Part shown: positions 1 through 5,926 of the stretch, one piece after another | How the letters are laid out: each line of letters opens with the position of its first letter | Position numbering within the stretch: the first letter of the stretch is position 1 | Assembly: GCA_021850405.1 (NCBI GenBank) | Contig: JAJZMA010000161.1 | Location: 1-5,926 of the forward strand | Length of the DNA stretch: 5,926 nt | From: a bacterium | Lineage (GTDB): Bacteria > Chloroflexota > Dormibacteria > Aeolococcales > Aeolococcaceae | Direction: 5' to 3' | Notes under the pieces: model-generated | What the model was told of the DNA's origin: nothing | Seen by the model: only the letters and a program-made list of their open reading frames with translations | Databases searched by the model: none | Position numbers and translations under genes: made by a program

Positions 1-1
1 C

Positions 2-841
2 ATTGACAACGTGGTTGATGTGGACCACTCTCCAATTGGGAGGACACCACGCAGTGACCCCGCCACCTATGTTGGTGTTTTCACGGACATAAGGACCTTG
101 TTCTCGAAACTTCCGGAGGCGCGCATGCGCGGTTACAAGCCGGGCAGATTCTCATTCAATGTTCGTGGCGGACGATGTGAGGCATGCGAGGGCGATGGCA
201 CGATCAAGATTGAGATGCATTTTCTGCCAGATGTGTATGTGCCCTGCGATGTCTGTCGCGGGCGGCGATACAATGACGAGGCGCTTGCGGTGAAATTCAA
301 GGGCCACAGCATTGCCGATGTGCTGGCGATGCCGGTAGATGATGCTGTAGAGCTTTTTGCCAACCAGCCCCCCATCCACAGGCGACTGCGCACCCTGCAG
401 GAGGTTGGCCTGGGCTACATCCGGCTGGGACAGCCTGCGACCCAGCTCTCAGGGGGAGAGGCGCAGCGGGTCAAGCTGAGCACCGAACTTTCCCGGATTG
501 CCACCGGACGCACCCTCTATATTCTCGATGAGCCGACGACCGGCCTGCACTTTGCCGATGTTGAACGCCTGCTGGGTGTGCTGCACGCACTGGTGGACAA
601 GGGCAATACCGTGCTCGTGATCGAACACAACCTGGACGTCATCAAGACAGCTGACCATGTCATAGACCTTGGGCCAGGCGGAGGGGACGCAGGAGGGTAC
701 CTGGTCGCATCCGGAACGCCCGAAGAGCTTGCCGCCAACCGGGAAAGCCCCACTGGAGAGTTCCTCGGACCCTTGCTTGGTCGCCAGCGGGCAGCCAGGA
801 GGGTAAAAGCTCCGGTAGGGGTTGCAACTTCGGTACCATAG
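2..841 (+). CDS. uvrA: UvrABC excinuclease subunit A (UvrA), C-terminal part
   Basis: This is the DNA-damage recognition ATPase of nucleotide excision repair, which works with UvrB and UvrC in the cytoplasm. Only the last 279 codons are present; the gene enters from the left edge, and full-length UvrA is about 940-970 residues. The fragment opens with the UvrA hallmark [16 protein letters not shown] zinc-binding module follows, with CxxC (CEAC, codons starting at 176 and 185) and a second CxxC (CDVC) 20 residues later. Next comes the second ABC nucleotide-binding domain: signature [11 protein letters not shown] (from 446), Walker B with D-loop [12 protein letters not shown] (ending at 550), and the H-loop histidine in VLVIEHN (near 626). 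The conserved tail [15 protein letters not shown] and SGTPEELA is present. The last roughly 25 residues are basic and variable, as is common in this family. No frameshift or missing motif is visible. The stop is TAG. The small ORF at 895 begins 53 bp downstream on the same strand and may be co-transcribed. Confidence 0.97.
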   Translation: MDNVVDVDHSPIGRTPRSDPATYVGVFTDIRTLFSKLPEARMRGYKPGRFSFNVRGGRCEACEGDGTIKIEMHFLPDVYVPCDVCRGRRYNDEALAVKFKGHSIADVLAMPVDDAVELFANQPPIHRRLRTLQEVGLGYIRLGQPATQLSGGEAQRVKLSTELSRIATGRTLYILDEPTTGLHFADVERLLGVLHALVDKGNTVLVIEHNLDVIKTADHVIDLGPGGGDAGGYLVASGTPEELAANRESPTGEFLGPLLGRQRAARRVKAPVGVATSVP

Positions 842-882
842 GCACAGAATTAGCGACAGAAGAGAAGATTCGGTGTGCGCAA

Positions 883-890
883 GGGAGGAG
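883..890 (+). promoter_or_regulatory. Shine-Dalgarno of the 66-aa ORF
   Basis: GGGAGGAG ends four bases before the ATG at 895. It is the strongest ribosome-binding match seen in the window and is the main reason for treating the small ORF as translated. Confidence 0.65.
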
Positions 891-894
891 AGAC

Positions 895-1095
895 ATGAAC
901 CTTGAAACGATTGCCGAGGTGCTCTCAGGAGAGTGTCTCATGACCCAGGCTGGACCGATCGACACTGTAACTGTGATTGCCGGGATACCCACAGACCAGT
1001 TTCTGGAGGAGGAGCTGGTGGTCGTTGGAGAGGTACAGACGATCTCTGTGGCCAGCGAGGTGCCTGGAGTTACAGTGCCAGCTGGTGTAGCCTGA
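895..1095 (+). CDS. Small strongly acidic hypothetical protein (66 aa)
   Basis: I do not recognise this product. The case for a real gene is a strong Shine-Dalgarno (GGGAGGAG, 883-890) four bases before the ATG, plus a codon pattern with many G-starting codons and mostly G/C third positions. It also sits 53 bp after uvrA on the same strand with no obvious terminator between them. The 66 residues include ten Asp/Glu and no Lys, Arg or His, so the predicted charge is about -10. There is a single Cys (residue 14) and a single aromatic residue (Phe36). From residue 22 onward it is rich in Val, Thr and Ile, alternating with Gly and Pro, which suggests a small beta-rich domain. No signal peptide, membrane segment or known motif is visible. 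A second Met at residue 16 lacks a comparable ribosome binding site. It could be a small regulatory or binding protein, a peptide precursor or a fortuitous ORF. Function is unknown. Confidence 0.6.
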   Translation: MNLETIAEVLSGECLMTQAGPIDTVTVIAGIPTDQFLEEELVVVGEVQTISVASEVPGVTVPAGVA

Positions 1096-1101
1096 CCTGT
1101 C

Positions 1102-1138
1102 CCCTGACAGTCCTTCCTCCCGTCTTTTCTGGTCAGGG
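1102..1138. repeat. Inverted repeat CCCTGAC / GTCAGGG in the convergent region
   Basis: CCCTGAC (1102-1108) and GTCAGGG (1132-1138) are a perfect 7-bp inverted repeat separated by 23 nt. A second CCTGACC (1091-1097), overlapping the stop of the small ORF, can pair with the same right arm (GGTCAGG, 1131-1137). Two alternative hairpins are therefore possible. Neither has a clean U-tract next to it, so this is recorded as structure between convergent genes and not as a confident terminator. Confidence 0.4.
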
Positions 1139-1239
1139 AAGGCAGCTTGCTCTTTTCTGTAGAGTCGCTGGCACTCGATCTCGGGGCTGACATCGGCCGC
1201 TGTAACTTATGCCAGAATCCGGGATCTCCCTCCCAGGGG

Positions 1240-1253
1240 CACTGGATCCAGTG
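1240..1253. repeat. Perfect 14-bp palindrome CACTGGATCCAGTG
   Basis: The sequence equals its own reverse complement over 14 bp. It begins seven bases beyond the stop codon of murD2. On either strand it could fold into a 5-bp hairpin with a GATC loop. It may be a protein-binding site, part of the 3' end processing of murL-murD2 mRNA, or chance. Confidence 0.4.
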
Positions 1254-1259
1254 AGTCTG

Positions 1260-1281
1260 GCTACCCCTGGGTAGCTTTTCT
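1260..1281 (+). terminator. Possible weak terminator of the plus-strand uvrA unit
   Basis: GCTACC (1260-1265) pairs with GGTAGC (1270-1275) across a CCTG loop and is followed by TTTTCT on the plus strand. This fits a short intrinsic terminator for transcription arriving from uvrA and the small ORF. The stem is only 6 bp and it overlaps the last codons of murD2 on the opposite strand, so the call is tentative. Confidence 0.35.
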
Positions 1282-2643
1282 GGCCAGGTCAGCAAACTGG
1301 TTACCCCGCTCCTCGAAGTTGGCGAATTGCCCATAACTCGGCGCCCCCGGAGACAGGAGAATCGTACAGTCGTCTCTTGCCATGGCTATGGCCTCAGTGA
1401 CAGCAGAGGCCAGGCTGGGTGCGAACGATGCGCGCACGTCTCTGCCTTGCGTCTGGTCCTCCCCGGCAACCGTTTCCATGGCTGAGAGCATCCGGAGTCC
1501 GGTGTCGGGGAGGCAGATGACGTGGAGCAGGCGCGAGCTATGGCTTACATGGCGGGCCAGCTCCAGGTAGCTTTGCCCCCGGTCGTAGCCTCCAACCAGC
1601 AGGACGATGGGTCCCTTTTCTATCGAGTTAAAAGCTGCCATGGTTGCCTCCGGGATGGTTGAGATGCTGTCATCTATGAAACGGAGCCCCCGGTATTCCA
1701 GCACCAGCTGCAGCCGATGGGGCAGGGGCTGGAAGGTGGCAAGGGCGGACGCCACTGCCTGTGGCGCAACCCCGGAAGCCTTTACTGCGGTCAGGGCTGC
1801 AGCCATGTTCAGCTGGTTGTGCGCGCCCCGGAGGGCAGCGCCGGTGCAGTCGAAAACAGCAGCGTCCCCGTCCATCAGCATGCTACCGGCCGGATGTATG
1901 GCTGTGCTGTCTCCAAACCACCTTGCCCTGGGATCACTCCCCAGCCTTGCCTGCAGTTCCCTGTCGTGGCTGTTCGCTACGACTATCGCATCCTGCCGGT
2001 GGCTGGCCAGATTGAGCTTGTCCCGAAAATAGTTTTCGCTCGTCAGGTGCCAGTCTGTATGTTCCCGAAACAGGTTCAGGAAGACACAGATGTCAGGTGT
2101 GTACCCGATATCTGCTGCCTGGTAGCTCGAAATCTCTGCAACAACAATCTCGTCCGGCTCGGGCTCAACCTTCAGGAGTGGTACCCCGATATTGCCAGCC
2201 AGCTGTACCTTGCGTCCAGCCGAGGAGAGCAGGTGGGCGATAAGACTGGAAGTGGTGCTTTTTCCCTTGCTCCCTGTCACTCCAATCACAGAGTGGCCCT
2301 GGTTGGCTGCAAACCACAGATTGGTAGCAGTAGTAAGTTGCACGCCGCGCTGCCTAAGCTCCTCCAGCTCTGAGCGGTAAAGGCTTATCCCCGGGGAGCG
2401 AATGACTACATCACAGCGTGACAGCCCTGCAAGGGAGTCGCTCCCACTGCAGAATGTTGCAGTTGGCGATATCTGCTGGAGCAGGAGCTTCTGCTCCTTC
2501 GCAAGCGGAGTGTCTGATGCAACGGTGAGCTGGGTTGATGGGTCCAGGGCCATGAGCTTTTCTGCGCTGGCCATTCCTTCCCGGCCAAGGCCCCAGATCC
2601 CTACATGGTGCCCTACAAGGTCATGCAATTGCATCGCAGGCAT
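1261..2643 (-). CDS. murD2: UDP-N-acetylmuramoyl-L-alanine--L-glutamate ligase (MurD2)
   Basis: This cytoplasmic Mur ligase uses ATP to add L-glutamate to UDP-MurNAc-L-alanine; MurL then inverts the added residue. Its 460 residues follow the MurD plan. An N-terminal Rossmann-like domain starts with VGIWGLGREG (14-23). The ATP-binding central domain has the P-loop GVTGSKGKST (121-130), LAGNIGVP (148-155), EISSYQ (170-175), NLFREHTDWH (190-199) and K209 at the usual carbamylated-lysine position. The C-terminal domain has PHR (308-310), DDSISTIPEA (324-333), GGYDRG (351-356) and SPGAPSYGQF..NFEERG. Canonical MurD has NDSKATN where this protein has DDSIST, and that lost lysine, together with the adjacent murL, points to MurD2 and not D-Glu-adding MurD. 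The gene overlaps the end of murL by 23 bp, which implies translational coupling. The start at 2643 has no well-spaced Shine-Dalgarno. The in-frame ATG at 2634 has AGGA eight bases upstream and would give 457 residues beginning MQLHDL. Ordinary MurD is the main alternative. Confidence 0.9.
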   Translation of the reverse strand: MPAMQLHDLVGHHVGIWGLGREGMASAEKLMALDPSTQLTVASDTPLAKEQKLLLQQISPTATFCSGSDSLAGLSRCDVVIRSPGISLYRSELEELRQRGVQLTTATNLWFAANQGHSVIGVTGSKGKSTTSSLIAHLLSSAGRKVQLAGNIGVPLLKVEPEPDEIVVAEISSYQAADIGYTPDICVFLNLFREHTDWHLTSENYFRDKLNLASHRQDAIVVANSHDRELQARLGSDPRARWFGDSTAIHPAGSMLMDGDAAVFDCTGAALRGAHNQLNMAAALTAVKASGVAPQAVASALATFQPLPHRLQLVLEYRGLRFIDDSISTIPEATMAAFNSIEKGPIVLLVGGYDRGQSYLELARHVSHSSRLLHVICLPDTGLRMLSAMETVAGEDQTQGRDVRASFAPSLASAVTEAIAMARDDCTILLSPGAPSYGQFANFEERGNQFADLARKATQG

Positions 2644-4141
2644 CCTGATAGGCAGGGGGAACCCTATGCTGGTCCGATGGGCGCAGCAGCTGGCTACGCG
2701 CAGGGCTGTTCTCCGGCGTTGCTCGCAGGCCCAGCTCTACTGCCATCTCCCTGACAATGGTTGCGTCTTGCCACTCGGGTGTGTAATGAAGGATCTGAAA
2801 CGCTTCCGTGCTCTCTGACTCCATGCCCACGCACTCAAACGGTTTGGACCCATGAGTGCCTACCAGCAGCCTGTATCCGTCCAGTTGAGTGTCGTCCTCC
2901 AGCAGGTTCTTGCCAAAAATTTTCTTCATTCTTGAGGGAGGCAGAAAGGGTGCCAGGATCAGAAATACAAATCTGCACTTGGCACAGTTGTTGCACCAGC
3001 GAGTCGGGGGACTGACGTCCGGGGTTCCATCATCACTGGTTTCCCCCCTTTCTGGCAGAGTACTGGCGGTTCCTGCGAGCACATGCGTGCGGACTGTTGC
3101 TGTCCTGGCTGTGGGGAGGGGCCCAATCCCCGATCTGTCCTGGGTGAAGGCCCTGTTGCAGCTGACAAAGTGCTCGTGGTACTGGGTCAGGGATGCAAAA
3201 CGCCTGGCTATTGCGAATTCTGACCATGGCCGTAGCAGGGAGAACCAGGCCGGGTACGGGCCTATCTCCTCTTCCAGAGCTGAGGCGAGGAGTGTTTCTG
3301 CCTCATAACCCTTGCTGTACTGGTGGTTGATCACTTGCCCTGTTTCCATAGTGCTGCCAAAGGAGGCAGAGCTTTCGTTTGACATGATTACAGCATCGTG
3401 CCCGGATACAATTGCCGTTGCAACTGCAATCAGCGAGACGATGGCAGTGACAGGCACATGTCCGTTAAATGCGCCAGAGGCATTTACTTCCAGCAGGTTG
3501 GGGCTGAGGCGGCGCTGTGCTACAAGATGGGGGAGTGCGGCCACCCTGACTGTGGCTGTTACTGGAGCCGCACGGTTGACCGAAAACAGGGTTAGTCTGT
3601 GACCAGTCTGTCGTAGCGCCTCTATGGTGACGCATGAGTCTATTCCCCCACCAACCGGTACGAGTGCCAACCCTGCGTGCGCAGGGTTATGGGCCCGGCT
3701 CTGGGCAGAGGCGGACGGTCGGGCGGGAGTGTGTGCCGGGTCAGCCGTAAACAGGGGGGCCCTATCCTGGGGCAGGTTGTTGCTCCAGTAGAACTCTCCC
3801 AGCCCGTCTCTGTACAAGCTGTTCAGCCACAACGTGGTTGCTGGCCCAGGAGCCGAGGGCAGCACCTGCACCAGAGGGGGGGTTGCCGTTTTGTAGTAAC
3901 TCACGCCTGCTGCCAGGTGGAGGAGGGAAACGACCTTCAGCAGGGCCGCAATCCGATCTGGGGGGAGGGAGAAAGGCGCTCCGGGCAGCACAATAGTCTC
4001 GGTGAAGGTCGGCCCTCCCGCGGGTGCCAGACGAGGTGCCAGACGATATTTGAGGGTGATGACCCCACTTTGCAACTCAATCCCGTGGGAAAGAAACACG
4101 AAGGACTCGTAGTCTGCTGGCCGAAATAGCTTCATGCCCAT
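2621..4141 (-). CDS. murL: UDP-N-acetyl-alpha-D-muramoyl-L-alanyl-L-glutamate epimerase (MurL)
   Basis: MurL inverts the terminal L-Glu of UDP-MurNAc-L-Ala-L-Glu to D-Glu using ATP and Mg2+, and is thought to act through an adenylated intermediate. It thereby supplies the D-Glu of peptidoglycan without glutamate racemase. The protein is 506 residues. An N-terminal region begins with FRPADYESFVF. It leads to a PP-loop-like ATP site, LVPVGGGIDS (160-169), which resembles the SGGxDS motif of ATP pyrophosphatases. Next are the family blocks MSNESSA (253-259) and INHQYSKGYEAE (271-282), then SCNRAF (327-332) and the cysteine cluster WCNNCAKCRF (C383, C386, C389). Residues 131-158 and about 335-380 are Pro/Ala/Thr/Ser-rich and look like insertions. 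The second lies between SCNRAF and the cysteine cluster. A weak AGG sits nine bases before the start at 4141, and an alternative Met is at codon 3. The gene leads a two-gene operon with murD2. Identification rests on motif memory and on the murD2 neighbour. Confidence 0.88.
   Translation of the reverse strand: MGMKLFRPADYESFVFLSHGIELQSGVITLKYRLAPRLAPAGGPTFTETIVLPGAPFSLPPDRIAALLKVVSLLHLAAGVSYYKTATPPLVQVLPSAPGPATTLWLNSLYRDGLGEFYWSNNLPQDRAPLFTADPAHTPARPSASAQSRAHNPAHAGLALVPVGGGIDSCVTIEALRQTGHRLTLFSVNRAAPVTATVRVAALPHLVAQRRLSPNLLEVNASGAFNGHVPVTAIVSLIAVATAIVSGHDAVIMSNESSASFGSTMETGQVINHQYSKGYEAETLLASALEEEIGPYPAWFSLLRPWSEFAIARRFASLTQYHEHFVSCNRAFTQDRSGIGPLPTARTATVRTHVLAGTASTLPERGETSDDGTPDVSPPTRWCNNCAKCRFVFLILAPFLPPSRMKKIFGKNLLEDDTQLDGYRLLVGTHGSKPFECVGMESESTEAFQILHYTPEWQDATIVREMAVELGLRATPENSPARSQLLRPSDQHRVPPAYQDACDAIA
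2634..2646 (-). promoter_or_regulatory. Alternative murD2 start with its ribosome binding site
   Basis: Read on the minus strand, AGGA (2646-2643) lies eight bases before an in-frame ATG whose first base is 2634. The upstream ATG at 2643 shares bases with this AGGA and has no properly spaced Shine-Dalgarno of its own. Both starts lie inside the end of murL, so either choice implies coupled translation. Confidence 0.45.
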
Positions 4142-4191
4142 AGTCTAGAACCTATTTCCAGTCTCTACAGGCAAAGGCAAATTTTTTTGTT

Positions 4192-4251
4192 CAGTCTGGA
4201 TTTTTTGATGGCAGTCAGGGGTACACCTCAACCGGCAGCACCGGCAGTCTG
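4192..4251. repeat. Short repeats in the murL/M16 divergent intergenic region
   Basis: Two ACCGGCAG copies sit in tandem with one base between them (4231-4238 and 4240-4247). CAGTCTG occurs at 4192-4198 and again at 4245-4251. Runs of seven T (4182-4188) and six T (4201-4206) lie nearby and make A-tracts on the murL strand. Together these could form an operator or upstream promoter element for one or both divergent genes. No known regulator site was recognised. Confidence 0.3.
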
Positions 4252-4290
4252 TTTTGGTCACCTTCTCGCTTACACTTATGTTTTTAGCAG

Positions 4291-4318
4291 TTGGGGCAGG
4301 ATCTGGGCCTAGGATAAT
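4291..4318 (+). promoter_or_regulatory. Probable sigma-70-type promoter of the M16 protease gene
   Basis: A -10 element GATAAT (4313-4318, five of six consensus bases) is preceded by TTGGGG (4291-4296, three of six) with a 16-bp spacer. Transcription would start near 4325, giving a leader of about 33 nt. No equally convincing promoter was found for murL on the other strand, although AT-rich sequence at 4181-4206 lies in a suitable place. Confidence 0.45.
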
Positions 4319-4346
4319 TTCTTGAGCCTATCGGTCAGACCCTTCT

Positions 4347-4354
4347 GGGGGTGA
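4347..4354 (+). promoter_or_regulatory. Shine-Dalgarno supporting the TTG start at 4358
   Basis: GGGGGTGA closely matches the 16S rRNA complement GGAGGTGA and is well placed for the TTG at 4358. An in-frame TGA at 4352-4354, inside this element, rules out any earlier start in this frame. Confidence 0.6.
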
Positions 4355-4357
4355 ATC

Positions 4358-5758
4358 TTGTCCGGAACAGACAGCAAGCGTGAGGGTACCTCAGCGGAGA
4401 GCATCCTCTCCTGTGAGCTGCTTTCGAATGGCGTGACCCTGATCAACGATTACCGGCCTTCGGCGGACGATGTAGCGGTTTTCCTGGTCGTAAGAAGGGG
4501 CTCGCGCAATGAAACTCCGGCTACTGCGGGGCTCGCTCATGTGCTGGAGCATCTGTTTTTTGATGGCACTTCTACCAGGAGTGCAAGGCAGATCAGCGAA
4601 GAATTTTCCAGGCTGGCGGCAAGGAGTAACGCGTTTACCGGGGTTGAGATGGTCGCTTACCATGCCTATGCGCCAGCCCGCCTGCAGCTCTCCGGAGGGC
4701 GGGTTGCGGATACGCTCGCTCCACTGGCAGCCATCTTCTCGGACATGGTGCTGAATTCCAGGCTTGACCCGGATGAGGTGGCTGGCGAGCTGAACATTGT
4801 CCTCCAGGAGTACGCGTCTGAGATGGAGGATCCTGAGGGCTGGCTGGGAAGCGCCGTTCACAGGGTCGCGTGGGGTGGTGATCAGTCGCTTGCCTGGGAC
4901 CCCCTGGGGCGAGTTGAGGTCATCCGCAGCCTGGATCGAGCCCATCTGGCGGCCTATCGGGATCAGTTCTACCTGGCAGGCGATATGGCACTGGTGGTTA
5001 GCGGAGGTGACAGGATGGGCCTGTCCCAGGCGCAGGAGCTGCTCGGACAGCTCCCCTCGGGCAGCAGCATTCCATCACATCCGGCTCCAGTACTCTGGGG
5101 ACAGGGTTCCGCCCGGGAGGTAGATATTCGGTCCTCTTCCAGCCCCGAAGAGCAATGCAGTTTTGTGGTTGCCCTGCCTGGGTGTGGGTGGGATGAGCCA
5201 GAGATCTACAGCACCGTCATGACAGCAGCTGTGCTCGGGGGAAGTGATGCATCCCGCCTCTTCCAGGTTGTGCGGCAGCGGGAGAAGCTTGCCTACGGAG
5301 CCTACGCATCCCATGACAGTTACCAGGGAACTGGAGTGTTCATGATTGACGCGGCGACGCTGCCTGCCGACGCTCCCCGTGCGGTTGCGTTATGTTCGGC
5401 TGAACTGCGGCAGCTTGCCCATGATGGGCTCGCAGCCGAGGAGCTGGAGCTGCATCAGCGCTCTGTATATGGGGCTGCGGTACTCTCTGGGCTCACGGCT
5501 GAGCAGCGGGCAGAGCATCTTGCCTACCGATGGGCGCGCCATCAGGAGCTGCAGTCGCCCATGGCTGCAGCTGCCCCGCTGCTTTCAGTGACACCTGGAG
5601 AGATTCAGGAGGTTGCAGGGCAGCTGGTTGCTGCGATCGATGACGGCCTGGCAAGACTGGTCATGGTGAGTCCAGTGGATCTGTCCAGGGAGCTGGAGTT
5701 GGCGCTTCGGGAGCCGCAGACTGTGCTTGGGCGGGGAGCGAACCGGGCGTCTGCATAG
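4358..5758 (+). CDS. M16-family (pitrilysin-like) zinc metallopeptidase
   Basis: This is a zinc-dependent peptidase of the insulinase/processing-peptidase family, whose members degrade or trim peptides inside a closed chamber. The inverted zinc motif HxxEH is intact (HVLEH, 61-65). The third ligand is probably E144 in GELNIVLQEY, with the conserved second glutamate seven residues on at E151, followed by the typical ExEDPE. The N-terminal domain begins LLSNGVTLIN and includes VVRRGSRNETPATAGLAH. The C-terminal domain has ASRLFQVVRQREKLAYGAYA (298-317), the usual place of the substrate-binding Arg/Tyr pair, then GVFMIDAAT. At 466 residues it is a half-size M16B-type protein, a little longer than the common 420, and such proteins usually dimerise. 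No signal peptide is seen, so it is probably cytoplasmic. The start is TTG; the next in-frame GTG (codon 26) would remove the conserved first strand. Substrate is unknown. It is transcribed divergently from murL, with no evident functional link. Confidence 0.93.
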   Translation: MSGTDSKREGTSAESILSCELLSNGVTLINDYRPSADDVAVFLVVRRGSRNETPATAGLAHVLEHLFFDGTSTRSARQISEEFSRLAARSNAFTGVEMVAYHAYAPARLQLSGGRVADTLAPLAAIFSDMVLNSRLDPDEVAGELNIVLQEYASEMEDPEGWLGSAVHRVAWGGDQSLAWDPLGRVEVIRSLDRAHLAAYRDQFYLAGDMALVVSGGDRMGLSQAQELLGQLPSGSSIPSHPAPVLWGQGSAREVDIRSSSSPEEQCSFVVALPGCGWDEPEIYSTVMTAAVLGGSDASRLFQVVRQREKLAYGAYASHDSYQGTGVFMIDAATLPADAPRAVALCSAELRQLAHDGLAAEELELHQRSVYGAAVLSGLTAEQRAEHLAYRWARHQELQSPMAAAAPLLSVTPGEIQEVAGQLVAAIDDGLARLVMVSPVDLSRELELALREPQTVLGRGANRASA

Positions 5759-5791
5759 CAGGGAGCACCAGTTAGGGGTCATAATGAAAGG

Positions 5792-5830
5792 GTGGAGCGC
5801 CCGCCCCCCGGGCGCGCCACGTTTTCTCTT
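5792..5830 (+). terminator. Strong rho-independent terminator after the M16 gene
   Basis: GCGCCCG (5797-5803) pairs perfectly with CGGGCGC (5809-5815) across a CCCCC loop. After one A/G mismatch the stem continues with GTGG (5792-5795) pairing with CCAC (5817-5820), giving 11 base pairs. GTTTTCTCTT follows directly. It lies 34 bp after the protease stop codon and should end that transcript before the ORF at 5882. Confidence 0.8.
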
Positions 5831-5881
5831 CACCTCTGGTGGGGTGATTCCTGATTCCAAAACTGCTGGGAGAGACGCGTT

Positions 5882-5926
5882 ATGGATCCGGTGGACGCTG
5901 AGTTGGCGGAACGGCGGCAGCGCTTG
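5882..5926 (+). CDS. Start of an unidentified gene (first 15 codons)
   Basis: An ATG at 5882 opens a frame reading MDPVDAELAERRQRL up to the window edge. GGGAGAG (5870-5876) is a reasonable ribosome binding site five bases upstream. The charged, helix-like opening is reminiscent of N-termini such as that of lysyl-tRNA synthetase (a run resembling ERRxKL), but 15 residues are too few to assign a family. The gene follows a strong terminator, so it needs its own promoter; none was recognisable in the roughly 50 bases available. Confidence 0.55.
   Translation, partial: MDPVDAELAERRQRL

Noticed and set aside
660..1334. Minus-strand open frame of 224 codons across the uvrA end and small ORF
   Set aside because: It lies antisense to the clearly real uvrA 3' end and the murD2-proximal region. 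Its composition is rich in Ser, Pro and Trp, and it has no recognisable motif.
1717..2373. Plus-strand open frame of 218 codons opposite murD2
   Set aside because: It is fully antisense to a gene with intact MurD-family motifs. The translation is Cys- and Pro-rich without domains.
4142..4190. Promoter for murL: TTGCCT with AAATAG at a 17-bp spacing on the minus strand
   Set aside because: The -10 matches the consensus at only two of six positions, so it is not reported as a feature.
4391..4945. Minus-strand open frame of 184 codons opposite the M16 gene
   Set aside because: It is antisense to conserved zinc-site codons and shows no motif or ribosome binding site of its own.
5780..5785. CATAAT as a -10 box for the last gene
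   Set aside because: No -35-like hexamer lies at 16-18 bp, and a transcript from here would meet the terminator at 5792 at once. An attenuator is conceivable but unsupported.
5784..5926. Plus-strand ATG at 5784 opening a frame to the window edge, with GGGG upstream
   Set aside because: The frame runs straight through the strong terminator hairpin and its U-tract, is unusually Trp-rich, and conflicts with the better-looking start at 5882.

Overview
The window is bacterial: genes are tightly packed, starts have Shine-Dalgarno sequences (one start is TTG), and base composition is fairly GC-rich (high-50s percent by eye). The phylum cannot be fixed from the sequence. The window holds three complete recognisable genes, the 3' end of a fourth, one small unrecognised gene and the first 15 codons of another.

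Left, plus strand: the C-terminal third of uvrA (nucleotide excision repair) runs in from the left edge and ends at 841. A good Shine-Dalgarno at 883-890 then precedes a 66-residue ORF (895-1095). Its product is strongly acidic and contains no Lys, Arg or His. I do not recognise it.

Centre, minus strand: a two-gene operon, transcribed right to left, meets the small ORF tail to tail. murL (4141-2621) comes first and murD2 (2643-1261) follows, overlapping it by 23 bp. Together they form the alternative D-glutamate route of peptidoglycan synthesis. MurD2 is a MurD-like ligase that adds L-Glu to UDP-MurNAc-L-Ala. MurL then epimerises the terminal L-Glu to D-Glu in an ATP-dependent reaction. This route was characterised in Xanthomonas oryzae and replaces the usual glutamate racemase (MurI) plus canonical MurD. 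It is the most notable content of the window. This MurL also carries two Pro/Ala/Thr/Ser-rich stretches that look like insertions.

Right, plus strand: a 216-bp divergent intergenic region carries a plausible promoter and a short tandem repeat. It leads to an M16-family zinc metalloprotease gene (4358-5758) with an intact HxxEH site and a TTG start. A strong rho-independent terminator (5792-5830) closes that unit, and a new ORF begins at 5882 and runs off the right edge.

No tRNA, rRNA, CRISPR array, insertion sequence or phage gene was seen. No gene-free stretch exceeds 300 bases.
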